Shown one piece after another: positions 20,827-33,051 of a DNA stretch of 64,000 nucleotides (position 1 is its first letter; each line of letters opens with the position of its first letter). Origin of the DNA: Corella eumyota. Its lineage: Eukaryota > Chordata > Ascidiacea > Phlebobranchia > Corellidae. The stretch is from contig OY720103.1 in the NCBI GenBank assembly GCA_963082875.1, positions 3,782,001 through 3,846,000 on the forward strand, read 5' to 3'. The notes beneath the pieces were generated by a model that was given only the letters and a program-made list of their open reading frames with translations, searched no databases and had not been told where the DNA came from. The translations under genes and the position numbers were made by a program.

Positions 20827-23337
20827 TCACATAGGAATTGTGAACTGAGCTATAAAGTTAGTTATTCCAAGAAGCGAGATTACGATGCAAAGGAAATATT
20901 TGCAAGAGGTCAGCTCGTTTCTTCTTTTTAGCAACTGAATTCGGAGAGCACTTGGTAGAATAAACATTAAGATCATTGCACAGAAAGCACCAGCATATCT
21001 AAAAAAGGTATTTGTTATTTCAAATTTGATGTAAAATAATGGTCTACTGTGAACAGTATTTGGCATAACCTAACATATAATAAACTGTGGTTAAAAAAAA
21101 TATGCTCACCTTATTATATCACCAACATTGGGAAAGAACATAGCGCATAAAACGCAGCTTGCAGTAACCACTAAGCTAAAGATTGCCACGTAACATTTTC
21201 TGCCAAATATATTTTCAATAAAGTTTAAAAAATGTATTATGTGAATAGATGTTGTCATTGCTTAGTTTTAAATGTCGTCTTACCCTGGATATTCTTGGCC
21301 TATCATCGTGTTAAATATTTGGACTCTAAGAATATAAGAAACTATTGGAAACACTGTTAACATTCTGAGGAAATAAACAAGTTGAAGGGCCAATGAAAAT
21401 GCATCGTTCCAAGGTAGATTATCCAAGAAGTTCTGGAAAAAGTTAAAATATGTTACGCTTAAAGTTGTGGTTACAATATTTAAAAGTTTACCTGTTTGAT
21501 GTTAACTTTTTCTTCGGGAAAAGTCAAGTAGATAGAAAGACCGATGATAAGATATGTTGACAAAACCAGTATATATCCAATCCTCATATCTCGCATCTAG
21601 ACAAAGTTAAACAAATTAACTATATTTTTATATAAGAAAAGATTATTGCACAGATCTAAGTTTTAGTATATGTTTGTAACTGATATTATGCATATAAGTT
21701 AGAGTCAGACAATAATTATTTAAACAAATCATTTCTTACATTGTTCTCTTGCTTCTTGTTGTGTTTAAAGATTGTAGTGACTGAATTGTGGATGAAAAAT
21801 CCCATTCCTAACAGGCCTGTAAGGGCAGGAAAACTGCCCAAGAACTCTAAAAAGATAAACGTATAAGCCTTAACTTAGTTTTAAAAAACTAAGGCTCCAA
21901 ATAAAAATTGTTCAAAATGTTTGTTGAGCCCCCAAAAAAGTAGGCAAAGCTTACTTAACATGTGCTTTAAGTAATTTTTACTAAGTTAATAATACTTACG
22001 TGGTACGTAATGGGCGTTATCGGAGTCAACAAAGTTAGTGTTCCAACCCCAGATTATCCCCTTTGCAATTGCCCCGCATATCAGAAACATGATCGCCCCA
22101 GTACCCAAAGCCCCTAGTCTCGAAAAAAAGGAGATATTGCGAAGTTGTAAGATGGGTAAAAACAGAGGAATGAATACTAAGGGCACCACAGTTCGTTCTG
22201 ACCAGCCAGGTATGGACAATGGTTTGTTATCTTGAGCTCCTGCAAATTAAAACAGTTAGTTTTTTAGCATTCAATGTAGAGCGATACAATAGTAGTTAAT
22301 CTCAGTGTTTGTTTTTTTTTTTAAAAGTAGGGCGTACTAGAATAGTTAGGTTATTTTTTTAAGTATAAAACAACAAAGAAACTAGTAAAACTATTTTAAT
22401 ATAAGTTTACCATTCTCTCCGTCTATAGAAATAAAAGCAGAAGTATTTCTTGTTTTGTTAGATTGGTCTTGTATAAAATCTAAACCAAGCAAACAGATAA
22501 GTAAGAAAGTAAAACCGCTATTTACGGATATAGCTTCTTATAGTTTATTTATTATTTATTTGATAAACTTACAGTTGATGGAGTTAACTGAGTCGTATAA
22601 TAGCTCGACCAATAAGATCCAATACACGATTAATGCTCCGCCCAATACTACTACAGAGGCTACGATATTGGCCCAAGCAGCCCACCGACCGATCAGTAAT
22701 CGACACATGTCAATCAGTTCAGGCATTTGCTTGGTAACAGGGTCAGCTAAAAAGATTAAAAGTTGTAATATATCATGTAATGAGCTCTACTTGATAAAAG
22801 CTACAATATTACATACCTAATTCTTGAGATGCCTTGAGTATTATAGAAGCCGTGTAGAAAGCCAGTAAAGACATTAAAAACATAACAAGCAGACCCTGAG
22901 CGAGACCAGCTTGCTGAAAAGCCCATGGAATGCTTAAAAGTGAAGTTCCCATCAACATATTCCAGAAGGAAAAACTGTAAAAATAAAATTTTGAGTACAT
23001 TAGTACGGGAAGTTTTTTGTTAAAAATACGTCTTTCTTACATTGTTACGAAGCTGCTTTGGTGACCTTCTAACACCACATTTTGCGATTGAAAAACTTCG
23101 CCTGAAATCAGTTTACAATCGATCTCCGAGTCAGGTATTCTGCAAGTTCAAGTAAATGGTGATTATTTAATTTAGGATATACACATTAGACAGTATAAAT
23201 AACCTGTCATATAAACTCGCGCTAACAAGAAACATCAAGTATAACACCTTATAAACTTACGTTTGAGTTTGATTATCATGTTTACATGTTCTTTTCACAG
23301 GTAGTAAAGGCGTCGTTTCGCTTACATTCTGTGTCAT
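20827..23337 (-). CDS. SLC38A9: SLC38A9-like lysosomal amino-acid transporter (11 or so exons)
   Basis: Member of the AAAP/SLC38 family. In mammals SLC38A9 is the lysosomal arginine sensor and transporter that signals to Rag-mTORC1. The start is ATG at 23335-23337 ([16 protein letters not shown]), and the cytoplasmic N-tail is shorter than the mammalian one, about 60 residues before the first helix. TM1 exon (22976-22818): [21 protein letters not shown], the family signature. Then [31 protein letters not shown] (22746-22574), [19 protein letters not shown] (22241-21999), [31 protein letters not shown] (from 21848), and [36 protein letters not shown] and [16 protein letters not shown] follow, then the last exon ending in [16 protein letters not shown] (TGA at 20829-20827). 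The order and the MRDMRIGY and NFLDN blocks match SLC38A9 better than other SLC38 members. A small exon near 22411-22455 in the lumenal loop is less certain. Possible FOX and E-box control sites lie about 500 nt upstream. Confidence 0.88.
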
Positions 23338-23814
23338 TATTTCGTTATATTCTTTTTCTTAAAACACGTAAAGTAATTTACATATGGTATACAGTAACAA
23401 CTATTAACAAAAATTTAAACGCAACTCATCTAATTCTGTTTTTGTTTACTTCATAAAGTTACTGCATAAGCAAAAATTGCCAAGTGATCAACATTAATTG
23501 ATTCAGGCACAATTTAGCTGATGATAACAAAACCATAAAACAGTCTATGCCTAATAATATTAAACAAATCAATCGACTTTTAACGTGTTCCTGCTAAAGT
23601 TAAATCTGCCAACTTCTATAACTACATATAACACACTTTATTATTGTCAATGTCTTCAAACCAGCGACAATATAAACTGAACTTTTACTGCAATACTAAG
23701 CCGTTTTAATCGCCTGACCACTCGACAATGAAACTTGAATTGGTTTTAATCTTATGACCAAAGGTTTGCGGTCACAAGTCTTTAGATTACAAACTAGGGC
23801 GACCGGTTTGTGGC

Positions 23815-23851
23815 TTTGTTTACATTCAAATGTAAACAAAAATGTCACGTG
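23815..23851 (-). promoter_or_regulatory. Perfect FOX-site palindrome plus CACGTG box upstream of SLC38A9
   Basis: Two 12-nt arms, TTTGTTTACATT (23815-23826) and its exact reverse complement (23829-23840), are separated by CA. Each arm contains the forkhead/FOXO-type site GTAAACAA. Six nt later is TCACGTG (CACGTG at 23846-23851), the core of E-box/CLEAR elements bound by MiT/TFE factors. The only gene pointing away from this spot is SLC38A9 (start at 23337). The site match is seen; regulation is inference. Confidence 0.5.
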
Positions 23852-24218
23852 TAATTTGAAACACCTTTAAATGCAAACCTTGTACTCTTGACCCGTTTTG
23901 ATACAATTGGTATAATATTACGAAGACTGTGTATTGTCATCTTTTGTTTTGGTAATTAGTTTGTTTTAAGTAAAGAAACTGGGTTGTTATTTTGTTTCAA
24001 TTAGCGTTTAATAGCAAACACTTTTGTTTAAAACAAGATTGTTATTTTTATTCACAGTGACAGTATACCAATAACAAAATCCTTTAACAAATAACTAAAA
24101 ACAATAACAAGTAATTTGCTAAAATACATACATACAGTTTAACAGTAAACCTAATACAACATATACATTCAAACATTAACAAAATTGAAATTTAGTTTTT
24201 AAACTGTTCATATATAAT

Positions 24219-25425
24219 CTATTTTGCAAGCGATGCGACTTTTGAAACCAAATTTTCAGCCAATTTGTCGGTATCATCTGATATTACATCAACGGCAATT
24301 CTTTTCTGTTTTTCCCTCAAACCTTTATATTCCTCTTCAATGTGTTTAAGAAGACAGAAGTGTATTTTATCACCCGCTGCATTACTTGATTCCGAGTAAT
24401 CTTGGTCAGTAAAATTTTTGGTTAAATCAAGTTTGCCATTTTTGTCCTTCCAATCCTATATAACAAGCATAAAGGAATTAATAACATACATTTACTGATA
24501 AATTATACATTTCAAAATTGTAAGTTTGTTACCTCAATGACGAATTGAAATCGAGCAAAATGTGCCAAAAACTTCTCAAATTCATCTGAAAAGTGCATTC
24601 CGGTTAACAAGTGGCCGTTCTTGCAGATTAAATCGGCAGCCTACAATATAAAGTTGATCTGAAATATATCCTTACAAAAGGTTTTATAGGTTTGCCTAAT
24701 TTTAAAATGCAAATTACAAATCAATACAAATACCGATGTGAAAATTGTAAAATGTTTTTTAAACCATCTGTATACCTCTTTATCAAGTGGATATAAAACG
24801 TCAAAGGCAAAGGCTCTCCACTTTCTAACCATGTTGGAATTTTTAGTTTCTTTTGCTTTGGCCAAGTACGTGGTTAAGTCATTGTGGTCTCCAACCACTG
24901 CCTTGTATGTGTGATGATGAACAAGCCTATTTCCATATAAAGGTCCGTATAACTTTCGTATCTGAAATTTTTTTTTAGAGTTTTGCACTTTTTGTATATT
25001 CATTTTTCTTTTATCTTTTTGTTGCTCTTACAAGCATTTACATACCTGTTCTGTTATTAGTTCCAATTGTACTTGTTTTTTAGCATGTTGTCGATCAAAG
25101 TAATTAGAAGCTAGCCAAGATACTAAACCCAGCGCTAAGGAGGGGGCTAATATCTTAAACTCTGTTGTAAACTGTTTTCTTTTTTGGTTATTTTCATCAT
25201 TTTGGTTCGCTTGTGATGCAAGTGGTCGTTTTGTGGTATTGTATATTTCTTGACTCTGTTAAAATAAATTAAATTTAAATTTATAAAAAAGATCAGTTTC
25301 AGCAGTTATTAACCTATTAATATGTTAATTTTTTTGCTTAATTTTACAATACTTACCACGTACTGGGGTTTTCTTAATATACTTGCAAACCTCTTGCGAT
25401 ATGTCAACAACAAGCGAACAGTCAT
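24219..25425 (-). CDS. Unrecognised membrane-anchored protein, 269 aa, five exons all in phase 0
   Basis: I do not recognise this family by name. Five exons (25425-25357, 25255-25046, 24961-24776, 24640-24533, 24455-24219) join with consensus GT/AG sites and all exon lengths are multiples of three. The start ATG at 25425 gives MTVRLLLTYRKRFASILRKP, basic and free of acidic residues like a mitochondrial presequence. A polar stretch follows, then one hydrophobic segment (about 58-75, ILAPSLALGLVSWLASNYF). The soluble remainder has a motif-like LYGPLYGNRLVHHHTYKAVVG (about 97-117), VRKWRAFAFDVLYPLDKEAA, DLICKNGHLLTG, and a Lys/Glu-rich C-terminus ending in KLAENLVSKVASLAK. The His-rich centre could bind metal, but this is a guess. 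Likely location is a mitochondrial or other internal membrane with a cytosol- or matrix-facing helical domain. The upstream reading depends on the first exon being correct. Confidence 0.75.
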
Positions 25426-26208
25426 TACTTTTTATCCGATTTTTGATAAGTATTCTGATGTCATCTGCAAAAGTCTAATTCTTGTACAAAAACGTCACAA
25501 TAGTTTAGTACATGTCTATAAATATAAAAAGTTGCTATAATAAAGTTATACAAATTAACCATTTCTAGGCAAACTAACTAAGCGTTATTTGCACACACTG
25601 CTCTAGGCTTGCTGTTTTTATTACTTAGCTATACACTAATTAGCTTAATTGCGGTAAGGATGCTGTTAGGTCATAAACTGTGTCGTACTAAGGCTGTAAA
25701 TGATCCTTTATTTAAAATATAATTGCAGCGTACGTTTTAATATTTTTTGTTCAGAGAAATGGTTAACTAATTAAATGCATAATTCTGTTGATTCTTTCAA
25801 ATTTAGGTTAATCGTAATTTAATGCAATCGATTTACCATGCACGAACTATCACATAAACACGTTATGTACATTTTTGTATATTAGAAATCTGAGCAACGA
25901 ATTACTTGTCTAAAAAGTTGATAAGTTTTCTTTATTATAACAAACTAAGGAAAAGTTTTTGCGTTGTTTCTATAGGCCTGCATTTCGTTAAAGCCGAAAT
26001 GTGCACTACATATTTTTAAAATGCGTAGTGGTCTGAAAAACATATGTTTAGAATTTTCAGTAATATTAATACGATTAACAGAAATAACGATATTTTTTTC
26101 GATACATGCGCAATTATGAGGATAATTTAGCAACAAAAATAATAAAAAAACAACGACATGGTAACGTTGCAGCAACAACATTAAAGTGTCGCGTATGCGT
26201 GTGTTGTG

Positions 26209-26227
26209 CACGTGTATGATGACGTCA
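26209..26227 (+). promoter_or_regulatory. E-box (CACGTG) and CRE (TGACGTCA) upstream of FAM20B
   Basis: CACGTG at 26209-26214 and a perfect TGACGTCA at 26220-26227 sit 90-110 nt before the FAM20B start codon. The same motif pair occurs in the TSEN34/polymerase promoter. The interval 25426-26208 shows no convincing gene; a 105-codon minus-strand ORF there is rejected. Confidence 0.5.
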
Positions 26228-26316
26228 CGTTGTTGTGGTTTCAATTTTTGTAAATAAAACAATTAAAACTCAAATTTTGACTTGATAAAACTTAACTACG
26301 AACAAATTTTGTGGCA

Positions 26317-29300
26317 ATGAAGTTAAAACAACGTCTAATTGTTGGGTTTTTGTCGTTTATTATAATCGGAACTGTTTATTTTATTTCTAAACAGTTCGAA
26401 AATGAAAATTTTATTCAAAAATACAGGTAAGACAATTTAAAAACGTTTTGTAAATTATCTATACGTTTGGGTTATACACAAATCAAGAATTGTGACTAAT
26501 ATATGAATTAAAAGCTATGTCTAACTTACTAAACCAAGCTATATCCATACGTTTTTAAAAAATGAAAAAGTTATTCAAGTTTCTTATTTCTTTAAAGTCA
26601 CATATTTATCACAAATCTTATATATATATTTGGGGTCAACAGAGCTACTTAAGATTTAGTGTATTTTTCTAAATTGTGTATTTCTTTGTTAAAGTGTTGT
26701 TTAACTACAACTTTGCAAACAACAGACGTTAACAATTTTCAATTTATAGACCTAAAAAAAACTCACCAAACTCCTTACACAATATCGATAATCAAGAAAA
26801 AAATAATGAAAATGTAGTCGACAAACAAGTAGTCCAACAAAGAGATGCTTATATTACATCTGAAATAAGTAGACTGAAGCTAAATCTACAGTCTAACATA
26901 CAAACTCCTACCAATGTTTTTATAGTAAGAATAAAATAAAAATACTAATAATTTTCTGAAAATCTAAGTTTATTAAAAAAATCTGAAATTGCTTGACTCT
27001 CTACAAGTTTGTTGAACAGCCAAATGGTTAATGATCATACAAGACCACTAAGTAAACAGTATATGTGTATATATATGTCAAAATTGACAACATTATATAG
27101 TGTGGTCATTGATTTTTAATTGTTTTGGTAACAAGGTAACAACCTCCATTCAACTTTCAGACTGCAGCAGATTGGGTAACAGAGCGACAAATTTATCCCC
27201 GTCACCACCCCGAATTATCTGCAATTTTAAAAACTATGGCAACTTCAAAAATTATCCAAGCGGATGTATTGCCAAAGGGTACACAAATTAAACTACTTTT
27301 GACTTTGGATGGTGGACAGAAAGTAGTTTTTAAGCAAAAAAGGTAACTATATTTTTATAATTGTAATTAATTATTTTTTGTTGAAAGGTGGGACTTGAAC
27401 TTGGGACCTTGAGTGGTGATGCCCACTGTTTTTAATTACTGCACCTTACAGCCAGTGAAATTTATTGTCAACTAAAAAATATTTCCATGTTCAGATATTC
27501 AAGAGATCATGTAATTGAAGGTAAACCTTATGATGGTTATGATCGACATTATGCAGAAGTTGCTGCCTTTCACATGGACAGAATATTTGATTTTCGAAGA
27601 GCTCCCCTAGTGGTCGGTAGAATCATAAATCTAAAGACAGAAATTAAACCGGTCGCAACTCAAAGACTGCTGGACACTTTTAGAGAGAAAAGTATGGTCA
27701 ATTAAATTGTTAATAACATTATTTTGCATTTATTTATTCTTGATGTTAGAAGGTTAACTTCATGGTTAAGCTTCACCTAAACAAAGAGTAACATCCACTA
27801 CCTCGACCCAGTCTCGAGTTGTCCTTGGCATTTTGGGATATTGAATGGCTTCTGATTAAGTCTTGGCTTAGCATTAGTTTATACCATTTTTAGTGCCTAC
27901 TTAAAGAGCACCATGAGAGCAGTTGGGATTAAAACCAGAACATTAGCTCATATGTTAAAGCAATTATGCTTATGTGCTGGTGAACCATTTTTAAATATTG
28001 CAGATGGTAACCTGTGTTACTTTGGAGTTTGTTATTACTGCAAGGAGGCAGACATGGCTTGTGCAGATGGAAACATGATGGAAGGAGCTCTTACTTTATG
28101 GTTACCTGAAGAATGGAGCAAGTTTAAAAAGAACAGACATCCCTACCAAGTTCAAAAATTTTATGAAATTTTTTTTGATAATTTTTAAAATTGAGATTAC
28201 AAATTAATTTTTACTTTTGATTTGATTTTGAAAATTTTAGCGAACTTATGTTGATGGACGAAAAGCAAAGTGGGAAACAGACGAGACCTATTGTGATGTC
28301 ATAGTTAAACATCAACCTCCATATGACAAAGGAACGAGGCTTCTCGATGTCACAGATGCAACAGTTTTCGATTATTTGATTGGAAATGCAGATAGGCATC
28401 ATTATGAAGTATTTAAAGACAAAAGTCCTAATACAATGATTATAATGATGGATAATGCAAAGAGGTAAACAAAATAATTCCAGTTAGCATAATAGAAAAC
28501 CAACAATGGTCATTAAATGCTATGAGATTACCAAGGTTTTGGGGAAGTAAATCAAGTTTGGGTCTTGGTTAGAATTTGGGTAATTTATAGAAATAGGTAA
28601 AGAATTATAGCCAAATATTTTTAAGTTCTTATTTTTTTCTTAGTTTCGGAAACCCAAATCATCATGAAAAAAGTATATTAGCTCCACTTCGACAATGTTG
28701 CATGTAAGATACCAAAAATTTACTGGAAAAAAATAAAAACCAGATTACCAATTTCCACTTATTTAGTTTACGAAACTCCACTTGGAATATGTTACATAAA
28801 TTAAAAGACGGAGCGTTGACTACAATTCTTAAATCCATTTTAGAGCAAGATCCTATAGCTCCAGTATTACATACAAACCATTATAATGCTATGGATATAA
28901 GGTAAGGGTTTTATGTTACATTTTTAAACTTTAATAAAATTTACATATAGGAGTATATATTTATGGTAAAGCACTGGAAATCAAACTCAGGGCCTTATGA
29001 AGCATAGTCATGTGTATGTAATACCATCACATCATCATTTTTTTGTATATATCTTTATCCTCGATGTGGGAAAGTCGAATGCGCGACTTAAACATAGAGT
29101 AACATCAGTTACTGCGACCTAGTTTCGAGTTGCCTGTGCCAGTATGGGATATTATAGATTATAATTGCCCGATAATTATGCTGCTGATTAAGCGCTGGCT
29201 CAGCAGGAGTTCATACCATTTATAGCGCCTTACTCAAGGCCGCTACAGCATGAGATCAGTGGGATTGAACCCACGTCCTCATGTTTACATTTTTTTAGTT

Positions 29301-29436
29301 TTGTCTACATTGTTTACTCTATGTAATTTCAATTCCAATTTTTTATAGATTGCCAGTTTTAATAAAAACTGTTGAAAATTGTATCAAAGAAAAAGGCATG
29401 GACAAAGTAATTGTTAATCAGTGGGATGGCTTATAG
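26317..29436 (+). CDS. FAM20B: FAM20B-like glycosaminoglycan xylosylkinase (9 exons)
   Basis: Golgi kinase that phosphorylates xylose in the proteoglycan linkage tetrasaccharide. The start ATG at 26317 encodes a type II signal anchor ([17 protein letters not shown], residues about 7-23). A low-complexity stem follows, then [19 protein letters not shown] (27164 on), KGTQIKLLL with QKVVFKQKR (nucleotide-binding Lys), and [25 protein letters not shown] (27495). The Cys-rich block [18 protein letters not shown] is at 28004, then [12 protein letters not shown] with the catalytic Asp and MMDNAKSFGNP with the metal-binding Asp (a DFG equivalent). [10 protein letters not shown] and a C-terminus ending in VIVNQWDGL complete it. 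All of these match FAM20B rather than FAM20A/C. TAG is at 29434-29436. SINE copies occupy two introns. The protein looks complete. Confidence 0.94.
27369..27470 (-). repeat. tRNA-like short repeat
   Basis: On the minus strand the B-box-like AAGTTCAAGTCCCACC is preceded by an A-box-like TGGCTGTAAGGTGCAG. This fits a different tRNA-derived SINE head or tRNA remnant in a FAM20B intron. No cloverleaf was confirmed. Confidence 0.35.
27750..27940 (-). repeat. tRNA-derived SINE, degraded copy
   Basis: Reverse orientation: CTAAACAAAGAGTAACATCC, GACCCAGTCTCGAGTTG, GATTAAGTCTTGGCTTAGCA, and the B-box complement region GAGCAGTTGGGATTAAAACC. It lies in the FAM20B intron before the exon at 28004. Confidence 0.75.
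29047..29285 (-). repeat. tRNA-derived SINE, near full-length copy
   Basis: It starts with the tail complement ATCTTTATCCTCGATGTGGG, contains AAACATAGAGTAACATCAG, GATTATAATTGCCCGATAAT and TAGCGCCTTACTCAAGG, and ends with GTGGGATTGAACCCACG, the B box. The A box is missing or degraded. It is in the last FAM20B intron. Confidence 0.85.
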
Positions 29437-30567
29437 CATTATGTCGAATGTACCAATACTATTTTAGTGACTTTTTTTGTACTTGCTGTTTTTTAAGCAA
29501 TGCTAATTGAATTTTAATTTATTTGGTCTTAAAATTTAAGATGCTATTAGTCTTTCATGTAATTTTAAAACGAATTAATTTTAAGGGTATTAGTAATCTA
29601 AAACCTAATTGGTATTAAATAATTCACAATTCTGTGCAATTTTTTGTTAATTAATTTTTTTATTTGTGTTAAAATTTTTAGTATCCTATTGGTATCACTT
29701 TATACTGTATTGTAGTCTTATGTATTTTCACTGTAGTTAACTTATATTTATATAGTTCATTGCACTAGCCTTATTTTTTGCAGTCATTTTTGGGATATAA
29801 TTATATTAGTACAATTTTTTGGTAGAACATGATTTTCGAACAAAATTTTTTTTTTCACGGATTAAACATTATTCATATACTTCTTACGTATATGTGTTAT
29901 TATCATGTTATTGTAGAAGAAAAGAAACCTAATATTTGCGCCTTACTTGGGTTGAAAATCAAAAGAATTCCCAAAAACAGACTAAACAAATATAGACCGT
30001 TTCGTAAAGGTATTTTTACTAAAACTATTTTTCGGTAGCACTTGAAAAGTTTAAGTTTCAGCCACCTTCTTACTTTGAAATTTTGTTTACAGATAATTCA
30101 TCCATCAAAAAGCAATCCTTTATTATATGACACGTGGTTTATCGGAATGGCTTTATACATTATTTATAGAGTTTAAGGACCTTAATACCATTGACGCTTT
30201 TTAGAGGTAAATATAACCTAATACGCATGCAAATCTTATTATAAATATGAAATATAAGATCTTAATTCTATATTTTAGGTCTAGTCGTGTTTTATGATTT
30301 TAAAATATATTATTTCGCCCAAAGGCAAAGAAGTAATATTGATTTGTTTAAATATAATGCTTACTAATCAGAGAGCAAAAAAAGCAAAATTTTGGGAGAT
30401 AAAACTTAATTAGGCTTGAGCTGTTTTTAGAGACATCTTAATTGTCTGTTACCTTAACTACAGAAACTGCTTGTTAGTCAAAAAATGTTGCTGACAGAGG
30501 TTGAAATTGTTGTTTTAAATAATTACATGAACTTTTATTTAACTATAGATTAAATGTAAGTTAAAAA
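29437..30567. other. Gene-free interval between FAM20B and the SLC10A gene
   Basis: AT-rich, with no recognisable protein. A 69-codon ORF at 29829-30038 has no supporting feature. It probably contains the FAM20B 3' UTR and the SLC10A promoter. Confidence 0.5.
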
Positions 30568-32793
30568 ATGAGCTTTAGTACAGCTTTTCCATATACCATT
30601 ATGGGAAGTTCTACTGGAAATTACAGCGGCGACGATCTTACAACGCTTATGCTTAACGTAACATCACCAATGATAATACTCCCAGAACGTACACCTCTCC
30701 AAAGAGTTCTCACTTATCTTACCACAGGGATTATTGCCATAGCAATGATCGGGATTGGCTGTGCTGTGGATGTATATAAAGTAAAGGGTCATCTGAAGAA
30801 ACCGACTGGAGTGGTGTTGGGTGTTCTTTGTCAATTTAGTAAGTTTGTCATCATCGTTTTTTGTACGTAGGTATTTGTTTTAATTTATATTTAAACTGTA
30901 CAAACTTTTCAGTTATAATGCCTGTGAGTGCTTTTGTGCTGGCAAAGATATTTCAAATGGACGAAATTCAAACGCTAGGCTTACTTGTAATGGGTTCTTG
31001 TCCTGGCGGATCTATCTCGAATTTTGCTTCGTATTGGCTTAAAGGAGACATGGATTTAAGGTTTGTTACCTGTTTGTATTTAAATACTTGCGCAGTTGGT
31101 AAATTTGCTCGTTAGTTTTTAATGCGTCTATGACATAATGTTGTTGAGTAAAGGCGCTAAAAGTAAATTTAAAATCAACCGACACGTTATTGGGTTTGGG
31201 CAGCAAAATTTATTCAATCAACATGCCTCGAACTGAAATTGGTTTGTCAAACAAAGCCAATTCGCACGTGCAGCCTGGCAGTCGGCTTGGTTTACATAAC
31301 AAACTTTACAGTATAATTTTAACAGAAGTTTGTGTTTTAGCATTACAATGACTACAGCTTCAAGTTTGCTTGCATTGGGAATGATGCCACTTCTACTTTA
31401 CATATTTCAACTTTTGTTTGGATTCTCACTCAAAGTCCCATTTCCAACTATAGGTAAGTCGAATTTTGCTTAAACAATTTAAACTTTTTGTACAATTTAT
31501 AATATTGTTTTGTTTTAGGTATAACGCTTGCATCTTTTATTGTGCCTATTATGATAGGAGCTGGAATAAAATGGAAGTTTCCTAGTGTTGCTAAGAAAAT
31601 TTTAAAGGTGAAGTTAATTTAAACCCAGCAACATATTATGAATTTACATTGTGTTTTTATTTGTTAGTAAGTTTAAAATGCGTTTGTGTTTAGGTACTTT
31701 CAGTATTCAGTGTCATTGCTTTACTTGTTATTCTGATTCTTGCAATGGTCACTTACGGAAATTCTATCAGATTGGTTCCAAGCCAATATGTCTGCGCTGT
31801 ACTTTTACCAGTCATCGGAATTGTTTTTGCATACAGTAAGTAACAAATGGTTAAAGCAATCAGAACTTTTCTGTGTTATTAAACAAAGTAATGACAAGAC
31901 AATAAAGTTTTTCTAAAAATTGGCATGGTAATGTTTAGGCAATCTACTTGGACAGAATTAAAAAGCAAAAACAATTCGATATTTAGCCTGACAATAATAG
32001 GTTATGTCAGTTCTACATGATTTACTTTGTAGAATATAAAATGTAAAATTAACAACACTTTAATTGCAGTCATTTCTACATCAGTGTCTTTCTACAAACC
32101 CCTATACATTCACCACTATCAAAGAAGAACGATTTCTTGTGAAGTCGGAATACAAAACACCCAACTGGCGGCAGCTATTATTCAGTTATCTCAATTTACT
32201 CTTGCACAAACTGGGAAAATAATTCTGTTCCCAATTATTTATTTCGTAGCGCAGGTAACATTTTTTAGTTGTTATTAAGGAGTTAAAACCAAGGCTTTTG
32301 TACTAGTTTTACGAAGTTGTACAAAAAATTATTTTATAGGAATGCTTTTGATGGATTTTTAATATAACCTAATAACAAAAGTAGATGTAAACCCAAGTTA
32401 ATGTTTGCCAAAAAGTACTATAATTAAAATTGGTTTTATTGTTATATAACAATTGAATTAAATTTTTCTATTTATACTTTTCAGACTGTATGGATAGTTG
32501 TATTTTGGATTTTTTACCAAATTTATCTTCGAAGAAAATCAAATACTTCGTTCAGTTTGGACGATAAATCTGCAGGTAAAACAACCTTGATGACTTGTGT
32601 GGTAGTTAAAAGTTTTAAACATTACCTAACTTAGCCAATAAAGTTTAAAATTAGCATCCTATAAAATTGTACTTGTTTAAATCGGTATAATTTTTGACAC
32701 TTTTTTATTATATTGCCTTAAGGTGAAGATGACCTAAAAACTGATATTGATTTTGGAGGCAAATTCAACGAAGCCTATATACCAACGCCTTAA
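30568..32793 (+). CDS. SLC10A-family sodium-coupled bile-acid-type transporter (8 exons)
   Basis: Plasma-membrane Na+/organic-anion symporter of the NTCP/ASBT family. The start ATG at 30568 gives an extracellular N-tail with N-glycosylation sequons (NYSG, NVTS), as in the family. Nine to ten membrane helices follow: TTGIIAIAMIGIGCAVDV, LGVLCQFIIMPVSAFVLAK (spanning the junction 30838/30913), and [33 protein letters not shown], which holds the family Na+-binding CPGG..SN motif. EVGIQNTQLAAAIIQLS (32070 exon) carries the second Na+-site E..xQNxQL. The last helix is VWIVVFWIFYQIYLRR. The tail ends GKFNEAYIPTP with TAA at 32791-32793. Exon ends (30838, 30913-31060, 31341-31453, 31519-31607, 31694-31835, 32070-32254, 32485-32575, 32723-32793) all have GT/AG sites. 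It is closest to the SLC10A1/2/6 group; the substrate cannot be told from sequence. An AATAAA at 32912 probably ends the transcript. Confidence 0.92.
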
Positions 32794-33007
32794 GAGTAAT
32801 TTGATCAAGCCAAAGTAATTTCGTATATTTGTTTGTTATATATTAGTACAGCACTTCTTGGTTAGTAGTTATTTTGTTTATTACACCGTACACTTTTTTA
32901 CAACAAAAAACAATAAATAAATATTTAAAGTAAGTAAAGAAAAATGCTTTTAAAAAACACACCAACAAATAAGTTAAATAAATAAGAATTCTGCCTCGTA
33001 CTTCGCA

Positions 33008-33050
33008 CTGATGACGTCACTCATGATGGCGTCATCTGCTGATGTCATGG
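33008..33050. promoter_or_regulatory. Cluster of CRE-like motifs between convergent genes
   Basis: A perfect TGACGTCA at 33011-33018 is followed by GGCGTCAT and GATGTCAT within 35 nt. The cluster lies directly after the stop of the LU-CCP-VWA gene (its 3' UTR, complement) and 215 nt past the SLC10A stop. Its role is unknown; it could be an enhancer or chance. Confidence 0.3.
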
Positions 33051-33051
33051 T

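Noticed and set aside
25945-26262. 105-codon minus-strand ORF over the FAM20B promoter.
   Set aside because: No family resemblance, no splice context and overlap with the E-box/CRE promoter region; likely chance.
29829-30038. 69-codon ORF between FAM20B and the SLC10A gene.
   Set aside because: Lys/Arg/Ile-rich low-complexity translation with no domain or splice support.
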